From positions 11,098,001 through 11,162,000 of the forward strand of contig JANTQA010000047.1 in the NCBI GenBank assembly GCA_027625915.1: a stretch of 64,000 nucleotides of DNA, read 5' to 3'. The notes below the pieces were generated by a model. That model was not told the origin of the DNA. It made no database searches and saw nothing but the letters and a program-made list of their open reading frames with translations. Origin of the DNA: Anaeramoeba flamelloides (taxonomy: Eukaryota > Metamonada > Anaeramoebidae). Position 1 is the first letter of the stretch, and each line of letters starts with the position of its first letter. Shown here one piece after another: positions 45,800 through 56,259 of the stretch. Position numbers and translations under genes: made by a program.

Positions 45800-46900
45800 C
45801 ATTTTATTTGATGACATTTATTCTTTATTATACGAATTATTAATTTAAATTCATTTTATTTGTTTGAAAATATTTAAAAATAGAGAAATAATGATAAAAG
45901 TCTATTGATACGTATATTCTTAGAAGTATAGTCAACCCACTGAAAAAATAGAATGAGCTATTAATTATTATTTTGTAAAAAAATTCATTTAAAAAGATTT
46001 TTTTACAAGTTTTTATTTGAATTTTACACGTTTTAAAAAAGTTTTTTGGGATAATTTTTAAAATTTATTTGGTTTAATTTTTTTTCTCATTATTTTTTAC
46101 TCAAAAAAAAGAAAAAACTAAACCCCAATTAAAAATTTTAAACAAACCAAAATTCAATTTGTGAAAAAAAAAATCTTATTTAATCAATTCAAGAAGAAAT
46201 ACCGAATTATAACCATTGGCTAATTGGAAAATTAACAATTGTTTATAAATTACAATACTCACAAAACAAAAAATAAATAATTATTAACACCAATAAATCA
46301 AGGGTGTATTGAAAATTTTGGAGATGGGCAAATCAAAAAAAAAAACATGGGTAAATTTGTTGAAATTCTAATAGGAATATTGATTGATCAAATGGTTAGA
46401 TTCTACCAATTAATTTTATTTGAGTTCTTCTATGTGGAACAACTCAACTTTAACCTAATATAAACTATTCTTAAAAAAAATTTTCGATCTAGGAATGTAA
46501 GCTAGTATGTAATTGGAAAAACGAAATGAAAGCAAAAAACTAAAAGATGAAACAATGATTTTTATATTATGTAAATATCAAAATTATTTCCAATTTGAAT
46601 ATAATTGTATTATTGTGATTCTTTGGAACATTTTAGCTAGTGGAAAATTTTTGAATTTTAGTTTCGTTCAAAATATCCATTGAATAAATAATAAAGAAAT
46701 CAACAACAAATTTGGTAACGTTGTTTTGTTTTTAGGCTTAATATAATTATTGTATTTTTGCTGAAATATAGTAGATTTTTTATAGACTTATTTTAAAATT
46801 CAGTGGCTTTAATTTTCCAAATGCTTATTTGTGCAATTCCTTTATGAATAATTTAATTTCTTTCCTATACAAAGAAAATATTTTATTTTATGAAATTATT
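45800..46900. mobile_element. Repeat family F interrupted by family E (nested insertion)
   Basis: Segments 45800-46040 and about 46660-46900 match 59640-59890 and about 59945-60075 in order; at the latter site they are continuous. Between them, about 46105-46655 matches the inverted sequence of about 62790-63335, for example CCAATTAAAAATTTTAAACA, ATTTTATTTGAGTTCTTCTA and GGAACATTTTAGCTA. So element E lies within element F here. Neither codes for protein. Confidence 0.55.
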
Positions 46901-47543
46901 CGGAAATATGTTGGATTGTGAACTTTTCAAAAATATAAAAAATGTATCAAAATTTAAAAAGTATAAATATTTCATTTCGAAAAATAAGATTTTAAAGGTA
47001 AGTTAACTTTTATAATTTCTAGTTTTTTTACAACATTTTTCAATTTAAAGATATTGGGTTTTTTTATTTGAATCAAAATGAAATTCATATAATGATTAAG
47101 AATCATTCTCGTAGAACAAAAATAACAAGTTCTAACACCCAATACAAGATAATCTTTTTTGCAAATTTCATGGGATTGTAAACCTTAAAACAGATCAACA
47201 GATAAAAAAGAATAAAAAATTTTAGACTAATTCCATTCAAAATTTAAAATATTCTCAAAATATCAATGAGTTAACCTCTAAAACGAATTTAACACTAACT
47301 GTAAAATTGATGAGTAAATTTAATATTGTATTTGATCAAGTTAAAAAAAAAAAGTAAAACTGGGGTTTATTTTGTAACACATCTTTTTGACGATAACCCG
47401 AGTATTTTACAACTCCTGAATAAGACAAAATTTTCACATCAACAGATTCAAATTTTTTTGAGATACAAACCAAAAAATTAGATAATTTAAAAATCTGTGA
47501 GTTAGAAAGCAATCATTTTTTTGTTTCATTTGCTTTTGTATTA
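46901..47543. other. Region upstream of the LARP7-like gene
   Basis: AT-rich; no recognised promoter element or other gene. Confidence 0.35.
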
Positions 47544-48548
47544 ATGAACAAGGAAATTTTAGATTTATTAGAGTTCTATTTTGGTGATAGCAATTTAAGT
47601 CGAGATCAGTGGCTAAGGATCAGGGTATGTAACCACCCAAAGAGATACATTGAATTAAAAAAGCTATTAACATTTAACAAAGTTCAGCGATTACGTGCAA
47701 GATTCCGAGATTTACAAGTCGCTGTTGAAAACTCGAGCAAATTAGAGTTGGATCAAACGGGAGCGTATGTAAGACGGAAGATTCCTTTTGACCCCAATAT
47801 TGATTTCACTCAAAGGATTGTATATCTTGAGAATGTCGCACCAAATGAAACAATTGAGACAATCAAGGAGAAATTGGCAAGATTTGGGAAGGTTACCTTT
47901 GTTGAGCTAGATTGGTTTCGAGTTTCAAGACAAAACAAAGGCTTTTCCTTTGTCGAGTTTGAAACTGAAGAAATGGCAAACAAATGTATTGAAACGATCA
48001 ATCACGAACAAAAAAAATTGCTTGAATCAAAGGAAGAAGGCCAGGTCAATGAAGAAGAATTAGAACCAAATCCAAAATTAAAATCAATTCATGACTTGTC
48101 CTTAATTTGCCTTTCAAAGTCGGCATGGTTGGAACAAAAAAAGCAAATAGAAAAGGCCATGGAATTAAAATATAACCCTTACTCTGAAAGAAACAGTAAT
48201 GTCTTTAAAATAAATAAACTCAAAAGCCATGTCAACCGCAATGTTTTGAAGGAGTTTTTTGATTGGATTTCAGACGGCAATGTCAAATTTATCCAAATGG
48301 ATAAAAACCAAACAGACTCCGCAATTGTGCGTTTAAGTGAGAATGTTTCGGCACAATTCATCTTAGAGGAAGCTCAAGAACACCTTCAAAGAATACAAGA
48401 AAAAGAGGGTGGTTGTTTTGTATTAGTAGAACAAGAATTACAAGAGTGGTTAAAACAAAGCCAGATCGATCGAGAAAACTATAAAAGACTTGGCTATAAA
48501 GAAAAAAAAAAAATTAAAAAACTCCATCAAACTCTTAATAAAAAATAA
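47544..48548 (+). CDS. LARP7: LARP7/La-family RNA-binding protein (La motif, RRM, xRRM)
   Basis: An intronless gene of 334 residues, ATG to TAA. The La motif (about 5-80) has LEFYFGDSNLSRDQWLR, LLTFNKVQRL and the end block SSKLELDQTGAYVRRKIPF, as in LARP7. RRM1 (about 90-157) shows RNP2 RIVYLENV and RNP1 NKGFSFVEF. A Trp segment (SLICLSKSAWLEQKKQ) follows, like the linker of LARP7. The C-terminal domain (about 218-334) starts NVFKINKLKSHVNRNVLKEF and ends FVLVEQELQEWLKQSQIDRE then NYK, matching the extended helix of the LARP7 xRRM. The family binds 3' oligo-U and stabilises one RNA: 7SK in animals, telomerase RNA in ciliates (p65) and fission yeast (Pof8). Human LARP7 is about 580 residues, so this is compact, with hardly any linker. 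Which RNA it serves here is unknown. Confidence 0.9.
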   Translation: MNKEILDLLEFYFGDSNLSRDQWLRIRVCNHPKRYIELKKLLTFNKVQRLRARFRDLQVAVENSSKLELDQTGAYVRRKIPFDPNIDFTQRIVYLENVAPNETIETIKEKLARFGKVTFVELDWFRVSRQNKGFSFVEFETEEMANKCIETINHEQKKLLESKEEGQVNEEELEPNPKLKSIHDLSLICLSKSAWLEQKKQIEKAMELKYNPYSERNSNVFKINKLKSHVNRNVLKEFFDWISDGNVKFIQMDKNQTDSAIVRLSENVSAQFILEEAQEHLQRIQEKEGGCFVLVEQELQEWLKQSQIDRENYKRLGYKEKKKIKKLHQTLNKK

Positions 48549-48589
48549 ATCAATCCGTAAAACACATATAAACAAAAAATTTCATGACT

Positions 48590-48690
48590 TTTAATAAGCT
48601 TTGTGCCTTTTCAAATCTTTCTGATAATGTACAAACCTTTCAAACACTTTTCAACATCTTGAAAAGGGCGTAAAGCTCTGTCAAAGTCAG
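48590..48690 (+). repeat. CTTTCAAAC-rich tract downstream of the LARP7-like gene
   Basis: Blocks such as AATCTTTCTGATAATGTACA and AACCTTTCAAACACTTTTCA begin about 50 bases after the stop. They match, in gene-sense orientation, the tract 90-170 bases downstream of the RRM gene at 58118. It may be a shared 3' end or regulatory element, or a small repeat. Confidence 0.35.
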
Positions 48691-48799
48691 TCTTTTTTTT
48701 TGTCGTACAACTTTAAAGAATTTTTCTTCTACTGTCAAGATCTGTTTCATTTCGTATACTTTTAGTATCTTCCATCACTACAATATCTGTACCTATACT

Positions 48800-49045
48800 C
48801 TATTGGTTGCGAAATAAATTGTACCAAATTTTCATTCACATTTCCCGAAAGCTATTTTACAAAGATCTAGTGAAACTTTAATTATTTTATAATCGCATAT
48901 GTTTTGATTCTTATTTCCTCTTTTAGGATTGATCGTACACTTTGATGACTTATCGAAAATTTGAAGGATTGGGTTCTATTTTTTTTTTTTTCGATAGTGA
49001 ATGAAAATTTTGTACCATTTATTTTACAATTAAAAGTATAGAGTT
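48800..49045. repeat. Small foldback element
   Basis: GCGAAATAAATTGTACCAAA then TTTTCATTCAC on the left pairs, with a few mismatches, with GTGAATGAAAATTTTGTACC then ATTTATTTTAC on the right. It resembles a short MITE. No second copy was found in the window. Confidence 0.5.
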
Positions 49046-49309
49046 CCATTATTCGTTCACTTATAAAATTTAAGACTGAGAAATTCTAAAAGTTTTTTAA
49101 AATATTTGAAATATTCGTTTTTTCAAAGTCTTGAAAACATTACTATTAAAACTTTTCATCTCAAATAACCTCTCAAAAATCAACTAATTTTCAATTTTTT
49201 GTGGATCTAAAAGAATAGAGTCTACCATTCAAAAGTTTAACAATTAGCTATGTTATCATTAAATGAAATTCATGTTATCACTTCACAGTTCAAATGCCTC
49301 AAAAATTCT

Positions 49310-49905
49310 GAGAAGTAAACTAAGTAATACTATTTGTTGATCCCAGTCATTTAAAAATGATCAGTGTATTAGTAAAAAATCGAAACAATTTCAGAAAAAA
49401 ACTACATTTCGCCACAAATTTAAAGATTTAATTATCAATATTCCTACTTCAAAGTTGAAAAATATCTTTCTTAAATTTGTGATGAAATGTATATCAGTTC
49501 CTTAAGAAAATTGATTTTTTTAAAAAATTAAACAATTAACCAATAGATCATTTTTGCTAATTATTTAAACAAATCTTGGAAATATATTGATTTTACAATA
49601 AGCTTTATACAAAAGAAATCAAAAATAATCAGTATTTGAGTTTTTGTATTTATATCTTTCTGAGTTAATCTTTAAAATTAAAAAATTGAAAAATAGTTAC
49701 TTTTGGAAGTTCATAATATTAATTTTGGAATATTGGACAACTGTTATTTTGACTTCTAAACTTACATTTGGAAAAGGAATTAAAAAAAATTAATTTCAAA
49801 AATGATATTTTTAATTGAAATCATTCATAAAAAATGTAATAATTTATTGTGTAATAATATTAATAATAGATTTTAACCCCATTTGAATTATAGAACACTC
49901 TAAGG
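49310..49905 (-). mobile_element. TTAA-type element, family A, copy 3 (inverted, ends lost)
   Basis: Inverted alignment to 35200-35760 is clear: AATGATCAGTGTATTAGTAA, CATTTCGCCACAAATTTAAA, ATATATTGATTTTACAATAA and TTCATAAAAAATGTAATAAT. The terminal GGGATTAG repeats are not seen, so the ends have decayed. Confidence 0.6.
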
Positions 49906-50261
49906 ATTCACTTTTTCTGATAATATACTTTAATTTATAACAAACCTATTGTAAACTTGATCACTTCATAATAGAATCAATTAAATTGAATTTAATCTAA
50001 TTTGTAGTTGTTTTGTAACTCTCTATATTTGACAAAGAGTGTAGTTTTTAACATTCTTTTGAAAAAAATAACTCATTTGAGAAATGTTGAAAAGGCATTC
50101 GCGATCTCAAAAATCAGCAAAGAGTTAACACTTCAAAACTGACACCAATGTTTTCAAAATTATATATTTCAAAATCATTCTAATTGGAAATTGAGTTACT
50201 CTTCGGTACTTTTTTGAAAAAAATTTTCTAATTTTTCATTGCTGATTGTTAGAGATCGATT
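49906..50261. other. AT-rich gap with no gene seen
   Basis: No coding or repeat feature was recognised. Confidence 0.35.
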
Positions 50262-50806
50262 ATAAACTTTGTTTCAGTCAATGGTTCCGAACATCTTTTT
50301 CAAATATCAATTATTTTTTCTACTAAACAATTGAAGAGCAAATAAGAAATAAGAAGAAAAAATGCACAACAAAGAACAATTGATAACAATATGAAATAAA
50401 ACTAATAAATCAATAAATTTTCTTAAAAATTGAAAAAACTCAAAATTCTGCGAAAACATTGAGAAAAACAACAATGTTTGTTTTGAACTTCTATTGAAGA
50501 TCCAAAATAAAATTCCAATAGAAATAAATATTATGATTTATCTACAATAATTTCCACTGTTTCAATAATATTAGAATAATACCTTTTTAACTAAGTGATT
50601 GTTGATCTTGCAATAAAAAAAAATTATCAAATGAATTAGGTATCAAAAAAAAAAAAAAAAAAATAAAAAAAATTTTGAAAAAATGATTTAAATTTTGAAA
50701 TATCCAAAATATAATTTTTTCTTCTAATATCCATTCAAACCCTTTTAACACATATGATTCACTCACTGCAACTGTACCCACCCCCCTTGACTGGAAAATG
50801 ATTTAC
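50262..50806 (+). mobile_element. TIR MITE family 2, copy 2
   Basis: Left end TAAACTTTGTTTCAGTCAAT, right end CCCTTGACTGGAAAATGATT then TAC. The interior shares long blocks with 55208-55918, such as TTTTCAAATATCAATTATTT, GATGTTTGTTTTGAACTTCT and GATCTTGCAATAAAA. It is shorter by one internal segment (the GGTATTTGTGGTCTC part is absent). The minus frame near its right end encodes VLKGFEWILEEK, as in copy 1. Confidence 0.7.
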
Positions 50807-51115
50807 ATTACATGCTAATTGGTTTTTAATCGGAATTTGGAACTTATAAAAATTACTAAATTTTTTTTTTTCATTTTCGAAAAAATTATTTTCCACAATA
50901 ATAACTTTTCCTTTAAAAGTAAAATTGAATCAAATATATCAAACAGCTATTTTTGTTGAATTTTCACGAAATTAACTATTTTCGCAAAATTTTGACTTCT
51001 TTACAATCTTGGGATAAAAAAAAAAAAAAATAATGAAAATAGAAAAATAGAAAAAAATTAAAATTTCGAAATTTTAATTATTATTGTTATCATATCAATA
51101 CCAAAACTTCTTTCA

Positions 51116-52122
51116 CTATATCTTTTCTTCGTCATTCTTTTCGTTTTGCTTTTAGAAGAGTAAAAAAGTTAATATAATATAAAAAATATAATGGATTGAA
51201 AAAAAAATAGAAAAAATAATCAAAAAAAAATTTAAAAGCAATAAATTTCAAAGATGTTTAGGAAAGAAAAATCATAAGAATTATTTGAAAGAAAGAATTA
51301 AATATTTACCTCATATGCAATTTTTAAATAAATTGTTCTTCCACCAACTGTTGTTTCATTTAATTCTAAAGCTTTATCTCTGATTTGTTGGTTTTCAAAT
51401 TCAACAAATCCAAATCCACGAGGCTTTCGAAAATCACCAATAACAATTCGAGACTTTTTTGGATTATATTTTTCAAAGGTTTTTAATAAATCATTTGCTG
51501 TCATACTATATGGCAAATTGGTAATAAAAATTGAATTTTCGCTAAGTTTCTTTTTCTGGTTATAATTTCTCTGTTGCTTTTTATATCCTCTATTATTTCT
51601 AGGTGGGTAATAAACTCTTCGGGGAATACCATAATTAGTAAATGGTATTTGATTTTGGATAAATCTATAATAATAAGGCATTGTGTTTACATTCATGCTT
51701 TGATTCATATTCATATTTGGATTAAAATTATTCTCGTTTTGGTTTATTTGCTCATTTTCGTTTGTATTAGAGTTCTCATTTTCTTGATTATTATCACTAT
51801 TGTTTTTTTGATTCTTATTTTTATTAGTTTGGTTGATCGTTTTATTATTTGATGTTTGAGTTTTTTGTAAATTTTGATTTGTTGATTCTTTTCCAATGTT
51901 TAAATCAGTTGATTTACTTTCATTCATTTCTGTTTGCTGATTATCATTATAATTTTGAAAGTTTTGTTGGTTCTCATTGTTCATATTTTGATTATAAGAA
52001 GGGTAAGTTTGGTATTCATTTGGATAAAAACCCCCTTGATAAGGTGTAGTGTAACATAATCCCATCTGGTATCTTTCATCATAAACTCCATAATTTGGAT
52101 ATTCAGAATAGTAAAATGGCAA
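51116..52122 (-). CDS. Single-RRM protein with Asn/Tyr-rich N-terminus, two or more exons
   Basis: The main exon runs from about 52122 to 51310 and exon 2 from 51148 to the TAG at 51116. Joined in phase they give about 281 residues ending KIAYE + QNEKNDEEKI. Residues 1-190 are low-complexity Tyr, Asn and Gln with Met/Pro patches, prion-like. Then come PPRNNRGYKKQQRNYNQKKK, a basic patch, and one RRM (about 196-271) with RNP2 IFITNLP and RNP1 RGFGFVEF. Without splicing the frame stops three codons past the donor (VNI). The donor is GTAAAT; the acceptor is CTTCTAAAAG after a T-rich tract. The frame stays open upstream of 52122 to a stop with no ATG. The codon at 52122 is TTG, so the true start is either an upstream exon (for example MERQIFIT near 52275) or the internal Met 20. 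Likely an mRNA-binding protein; its partner RNA is unknown. Confidence 0.8.
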
Positions 52123-53200
52123 TGTATTATAAGGTGTGATCCTCTTTTTGTTTTATTTTTTTTTATTTTTATTAAGAATTATTTTATAATGTATTAGAAT
52201 TAGTTTATTGTGGTTATAAATATTTTGCTTTTTCTTTTTATTTTTTATTACGGTTATAAATATTTGTCTTTCCATTTTTAATTTTAATTTAGAAGAAATG
52301 AAAAAAAAAAGTGGTTTATAATAGAAATTTTACTGAAGGTAAAATTCTTTTGATAAATCAATTATTTTTTCACATAAAAACGTAAAAATCACTTTCGCTA
52401 AACAAATGCTTTTCTTCAAACAATTATAGATCAAGTTATTTGTCTCTGCCAATATGTTTCACTAAGAAAAAAATGATGTATATTGTTATTATTGATAATC
52501 ATCGATATGAAAATATTAAAAACAAATCAATAAATTTGCTATCTAATTTTTTAAACTAAAACTTTTTATTTGTAAAAAAAAAAAAAAGAGTATATAATTC
52601 CAGAAAACTACTGATAAGAAAGTGATTGTCTCTCTAAAAAGTTTAGGATAGTATTGGGGTCGTTGTGGAAAGATTTTGGAAAACCATTGAGTGATTAGGC
52701 AAAGTTTGAAACTTTTTTGATCTTTATATTTTGAATTCTAATTGAGTAAAATAGGAAGTATTTTACTAATAAAATTTGACTTTAAAAATGATATTTAAAG
52801 TTATTTTAGAAGATTTTTACCAATTTTTTTGTGACCTTTTTAAATATCATAAATCCCAAAAGATTACTGTGCTCAAGGATTTATGACATTTTTAGAATAA
52901 TTTGGTTCAAGGAACCAAATTATTTGATCAATAGACAACAAAGAAAAAAGTCTATCGTTTATTTCTTAAAGGTTGGAAATTGAATAAATTCCCTTTTTGT
53001 GTTTAAAAACAATGCCTAAATACAAATAGCGTTTTTTTCTCGTTTTGGTTCAAAAGAAAACAATTCAATTTTTAAAAAATAAAAAATGTTTGGTCTTTTT
53101 TTTTCTTTGAAAAAAGGAGAAAAGAGACCATTTATAGAAGAATTTCAAAAGGTGTAAAAAACACAATTACAAATTTAAGTCAAAAATTTAAAAAAAAAAT
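52123..53200. other. Gap with one perfect hairpin
   Basis: May contain a 5' exon of the RRM gene near 52250-52275. A perfect 13-base inverted repeat with a 3-base loop lies at 52896-52924. Otherwise AT-rich with no gene recognised. Confidence 0.35.
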
Positions 53201-53214
53201 AAAAACATTTTTTT

Positions 53215-53870
53215 TAATACGTCAACTTGTGAATTTTTAGACGAATACACCAAATCATTTTCAGTGAGAACACTATTAATAGATACGAGGTTTTATGTTT
53301 GATCCCCTTCGGATTTTTCTTAAAAACCGTGAAATAAAAAGAAGATATATAGACTAATTGAAAAGTTTGACGATCTAGTTTGTCACTGTGGGATTTTAAA
53401 CCAAGTTTTGTCTCCAATTTATGAAAATGTAAATTTTAACTTCAATGTTTTCGATAACTTCATTGAGAGAAAAAGATCCTTTGAAGAATAAGTTCTTTAA
53501 AGTATCATTGAAAAATAACAAATTGGTTTTTGATTGTTTAAATTTGTTTGTTTTTGTTTGTTTTTTTAAGTTGTGTAGAGTTAGATCTCGAGTTCCAAAA
53601 AAAAAATAGTATCTCATATTGTTTCAGTTGTTCAACAATCACCAATTATAATTCCTCGTTTTGGATCCCCTTCCTAAACTCAAAATATGATATTGTTCTC
53701 GTGCTAAGAGATGATATTAACTGTAGTTCTTCGAACTCCTCAATATCATCTTATATCACTTCGAAAAATATCATATTTCTTGTTCTTTCAGACCAAACTC
53801 GTATTATAACAAATTGATTGTTTCCAAATCGAACCAATAAAGAACTTGATTATATTATCTTTTCACTTAT
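53215..53870. other. Coding-like island, unassigned
   Basis: GC is visibly higher than in the flanks. On the plus strand 53354-53491 reads LIEKFDDLVCHCGILNQVLS then PIYENVNFNFNVFDNFIERK. Just before it, in another frame, is RGFMFDPLRIFLKNREIKRR. At 53640-53817 both strands have protein-like frames: plus, SKYDIVLVLRDDIN; minus, DDIEEFEELQLISSLSTRT with two stops. No frame extends far and no family is recognised. It may be a decayed gene or transposon, or short exons of a gene I could not assemble. Confidence 0.3.
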
Positions 53871-54593
53871 ATCCAGATTATAACAAATTTGTTATATTTT
53901 TTTTTATTTTTTTATTTATTTTTATTGTTCTCTTTAGGAGAAAGTCTATTTGAATTTTGAAAAAAAAAAATGTTTGGAAACACAAAATTAACATTAAGAA
54001 AATTGAGGCAATGTAATTTCTTGTAAAATTAATATATTTATGATCAAAAAAATATTATTGTAAACTTTTTTAACTTCCTAAAGAAATTGTGAAATTTTAC
54101 AAGAGACGTTCCAATGAAAAGTTGAAAATTTTTTTTAACATTTTATTTTTTTGAAAATTTATAGGTTTGTGAAGGTATTTCTTTTATGAATATCAATTTT
54201 AATCTGAAGTTTATTATTTGTCTTATTTCTAATTAATCTTATTGTTGTTTGGTTGATTCGTTAAAAAAAATTGAAAATTTTTCATTTTTGATTCCGTTTT
54301 AATCTTTTTTTTATATATATCTTGACCTGTGCTGGATCAACTTTAGCTTCAGTTCTGGAAATAAGTCTTGAGAGTGTGAATTTATTAATAAGAATTTTGT
54401 TATTCTTTTATTTATCCAAGCATATATTGAATTGAAATCTTTTTGTTTGTCAAATCAAATATTTCTAATTCATATAATAATTGGCTATGGGAAAGAGATA
54501 GATTTGCTTAACAAAAATTATTAGAAAAAAAAACCAACCATTTGATTTTTTCAAATTTTCTGTTTTATTAATCAAACAAGGCTCACCGGAAAA

Positions 54594-55177
54594 TGCAGGG
54601 GATTTTGTGTGGATTATAAATAATACAATTTACCAATTGTGTTATTTCTCCAAATAATTATTGGTTTGAGTAATAACATTAGAATTATTTTGAAATTTGT
54701 TTTGTTTTGTTTTGTTTCGTTCCAGTCAACCAGACAGTTTTCTACAAAATAAAGCAGGGATCGGTCACAAAAAGTAAGTTTTGGAATTTGAATAAGAAAA
54801 AAAAAATTTTTTTGATGTAAATTGAAGTATAAAAAAAAACTCTATTAACTTTCAAAAAGAATTTTTTTTTCGATATAATATTAATAATTTACATTTAAAA
54901 ATAAATTGAACAAAATTCCCAATATATTTCCCAAAAATTGTTGGAACAATCTTAGAAAAGCCATAGACTTTTTGTTATTTTTTCATTTGCTTTTTTTTGA
55001 GTTTTTTGGGTTTTTTTTCTCTTAAAATGAATTTGAATGTTTTTTTAATTTTTTTTTTTTCTCTCATTAAAAAGTGGAGAGGAAGAAAAAAACAATCAAC
55101 GATGTGGGTATAATTTAGTGAGCAGAATATTAAAGAAGAGAAATAGCAGTGGTAATTTAGCTTACTTTTATATGTAA
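54594..55177 (+). CDS. Possible small multi-exon gene, unidentified
   Basis: Two linked exons are suggested. Exon 54726-54773, between TTCCAG and a canonical GTAAGT donor, encodes QPDSFLQNKAGIGHK. Exon 55075-55177, after TCATTAAAAAG, encodes GEEEKNNQRCGYNLVSRILK then KRNSSGNLAYFYM and a TAA. They join in frame through a split Asn codon. An upstream ATG at 54594 (MQGI) could supply the start if GTGTGG acts as donor, which is weak. An alternative reading of the first exon (NQTVFYKIKQGSVTK) is also open. The composition favours coding DNA, but the protein is not recognised. The last exon ends about 30 bases before a MITE (55208). Treat as a hypothesis. Confidence 0.28.
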
Positions 55178-55207
55178 TCACCTTGCACTGGTATTAACTT
55201 CTGACAG

Positions 55208-55918
55208 GTAAACTCTGTTTCAGTCAAAGGGGCCCAACGTTTTTTTCAAATATCAATTATTTTATATAATTGACCATTTGAAGAACAAATAAGAAACAAA
55301 CCGAATAATATACCTCAAAGAAATGTTGATATATGTATGAAAGAATATTAATAAATCAATAGCTTTTCTTAAAAATTGAAAAACTCAAATTCTTAGGGCC
55401 CTATTGAGAAAAACAACGATGTTTGTTTTGAACTTCTACTGGTATTTGAATAATAAATATCAAACATTTTTCACTTCATTTTCCATGCTTTTCTTTTAGA
55501 AATTAAGCCCTCAAACAAAGTTTGTTGGTATTTGTGGTCTCTATTTTGAAAAAGGAAATGAAAATGAAGTGAAAATTTAACACATTTATTAAACAAATAT
55601 CAAGATCAAAGATCGAATTGAATTGCAATAGAAATCAATATGATTTCTCAACAATCTTTACATGGTTTCAATGACATTAGAATAACAAGTTTTGACCAAG
55701 TGACTATTGATCTTGCAATAAAAAATTTTTTGCAAATGAATGACGTTTTTAAAAAAAAAATCGAAAAAAAAAAACAAAACTGTGTAGAAATGTGAAAAAA
55801 TGATTTCAATTTTAAGAAATTTCCAAAATAAAATTTTTCTTCTAATATCTATGCAAACTCTTTAAACACATGTATTATACCATTACAACTGGGCCCCTTT
55901 GACTGAAAAATAGTTTAC
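55208..55918 (+). mobile_element. TIR MITE family 2, copy 3 (most complete ends)
   Basis: Left end GTAAACTCTGTTTCAGTCAA then AGGGGCCCA; right end, inverted, GTAAACTATTTTTCAGTCAA then AGGGGCCCA. The terminal repeats are about 29 bases with few mismatches. The interior is non-coding, with an internal inverted pair around TTTGAATAATAAATATCAAA. About 710 bases. CAGTC termini recall Tc1/mariner ends, but the target duplication is not clear. Confidence 0.75.
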
Positions 55919-56259
55919 AATTATAATTACGTGTCTGGAGATCAACATATACCAATTAAGGCATTACACAAACAGTTAGTATCATGGTACCGGTTTAGAA
56001 AATTTCGGCCTAATTAACGTAAAAGTAAACAACCAACAACCTATTCAACACTTGAGTTCCAAAACAAAACTTTAAACTTTTTACTTTTTTATTATTTTTT
56101 TAATCTGTTGATTATTTCAATTTTTCTTTCTCTTTTTCTGGGTATTTGCTTAAAAATATAATTTTTTTCTTTTCATTTTTTATAGAAAGGCTATTATTTG
56201 ACTTATAATATTGCCTACTTTATGACGAGGATAAAAAAACTCTAAACAAATTTTGGGTT

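Noticed and set aside
47810-48001. Minus-strand ORFs inside the LARP7-like gene
   Set aside because: They are antisense shadows of the strongly supported plus-strand gene.
52896-52924. tRNA or small RNA gene near the GGTTC palindrome
   Set aside because: No A box, acceptor stem or pol III terminator arrangement was found; it is only a short perfect hairpin.
53548-53817. 89-codon plus-strand ORF ending SDQTRIITN
   Set aside because: The opposite strand is equally protein-like and neither has a family, start context or partner exons; kept only as part of an unassigned island.
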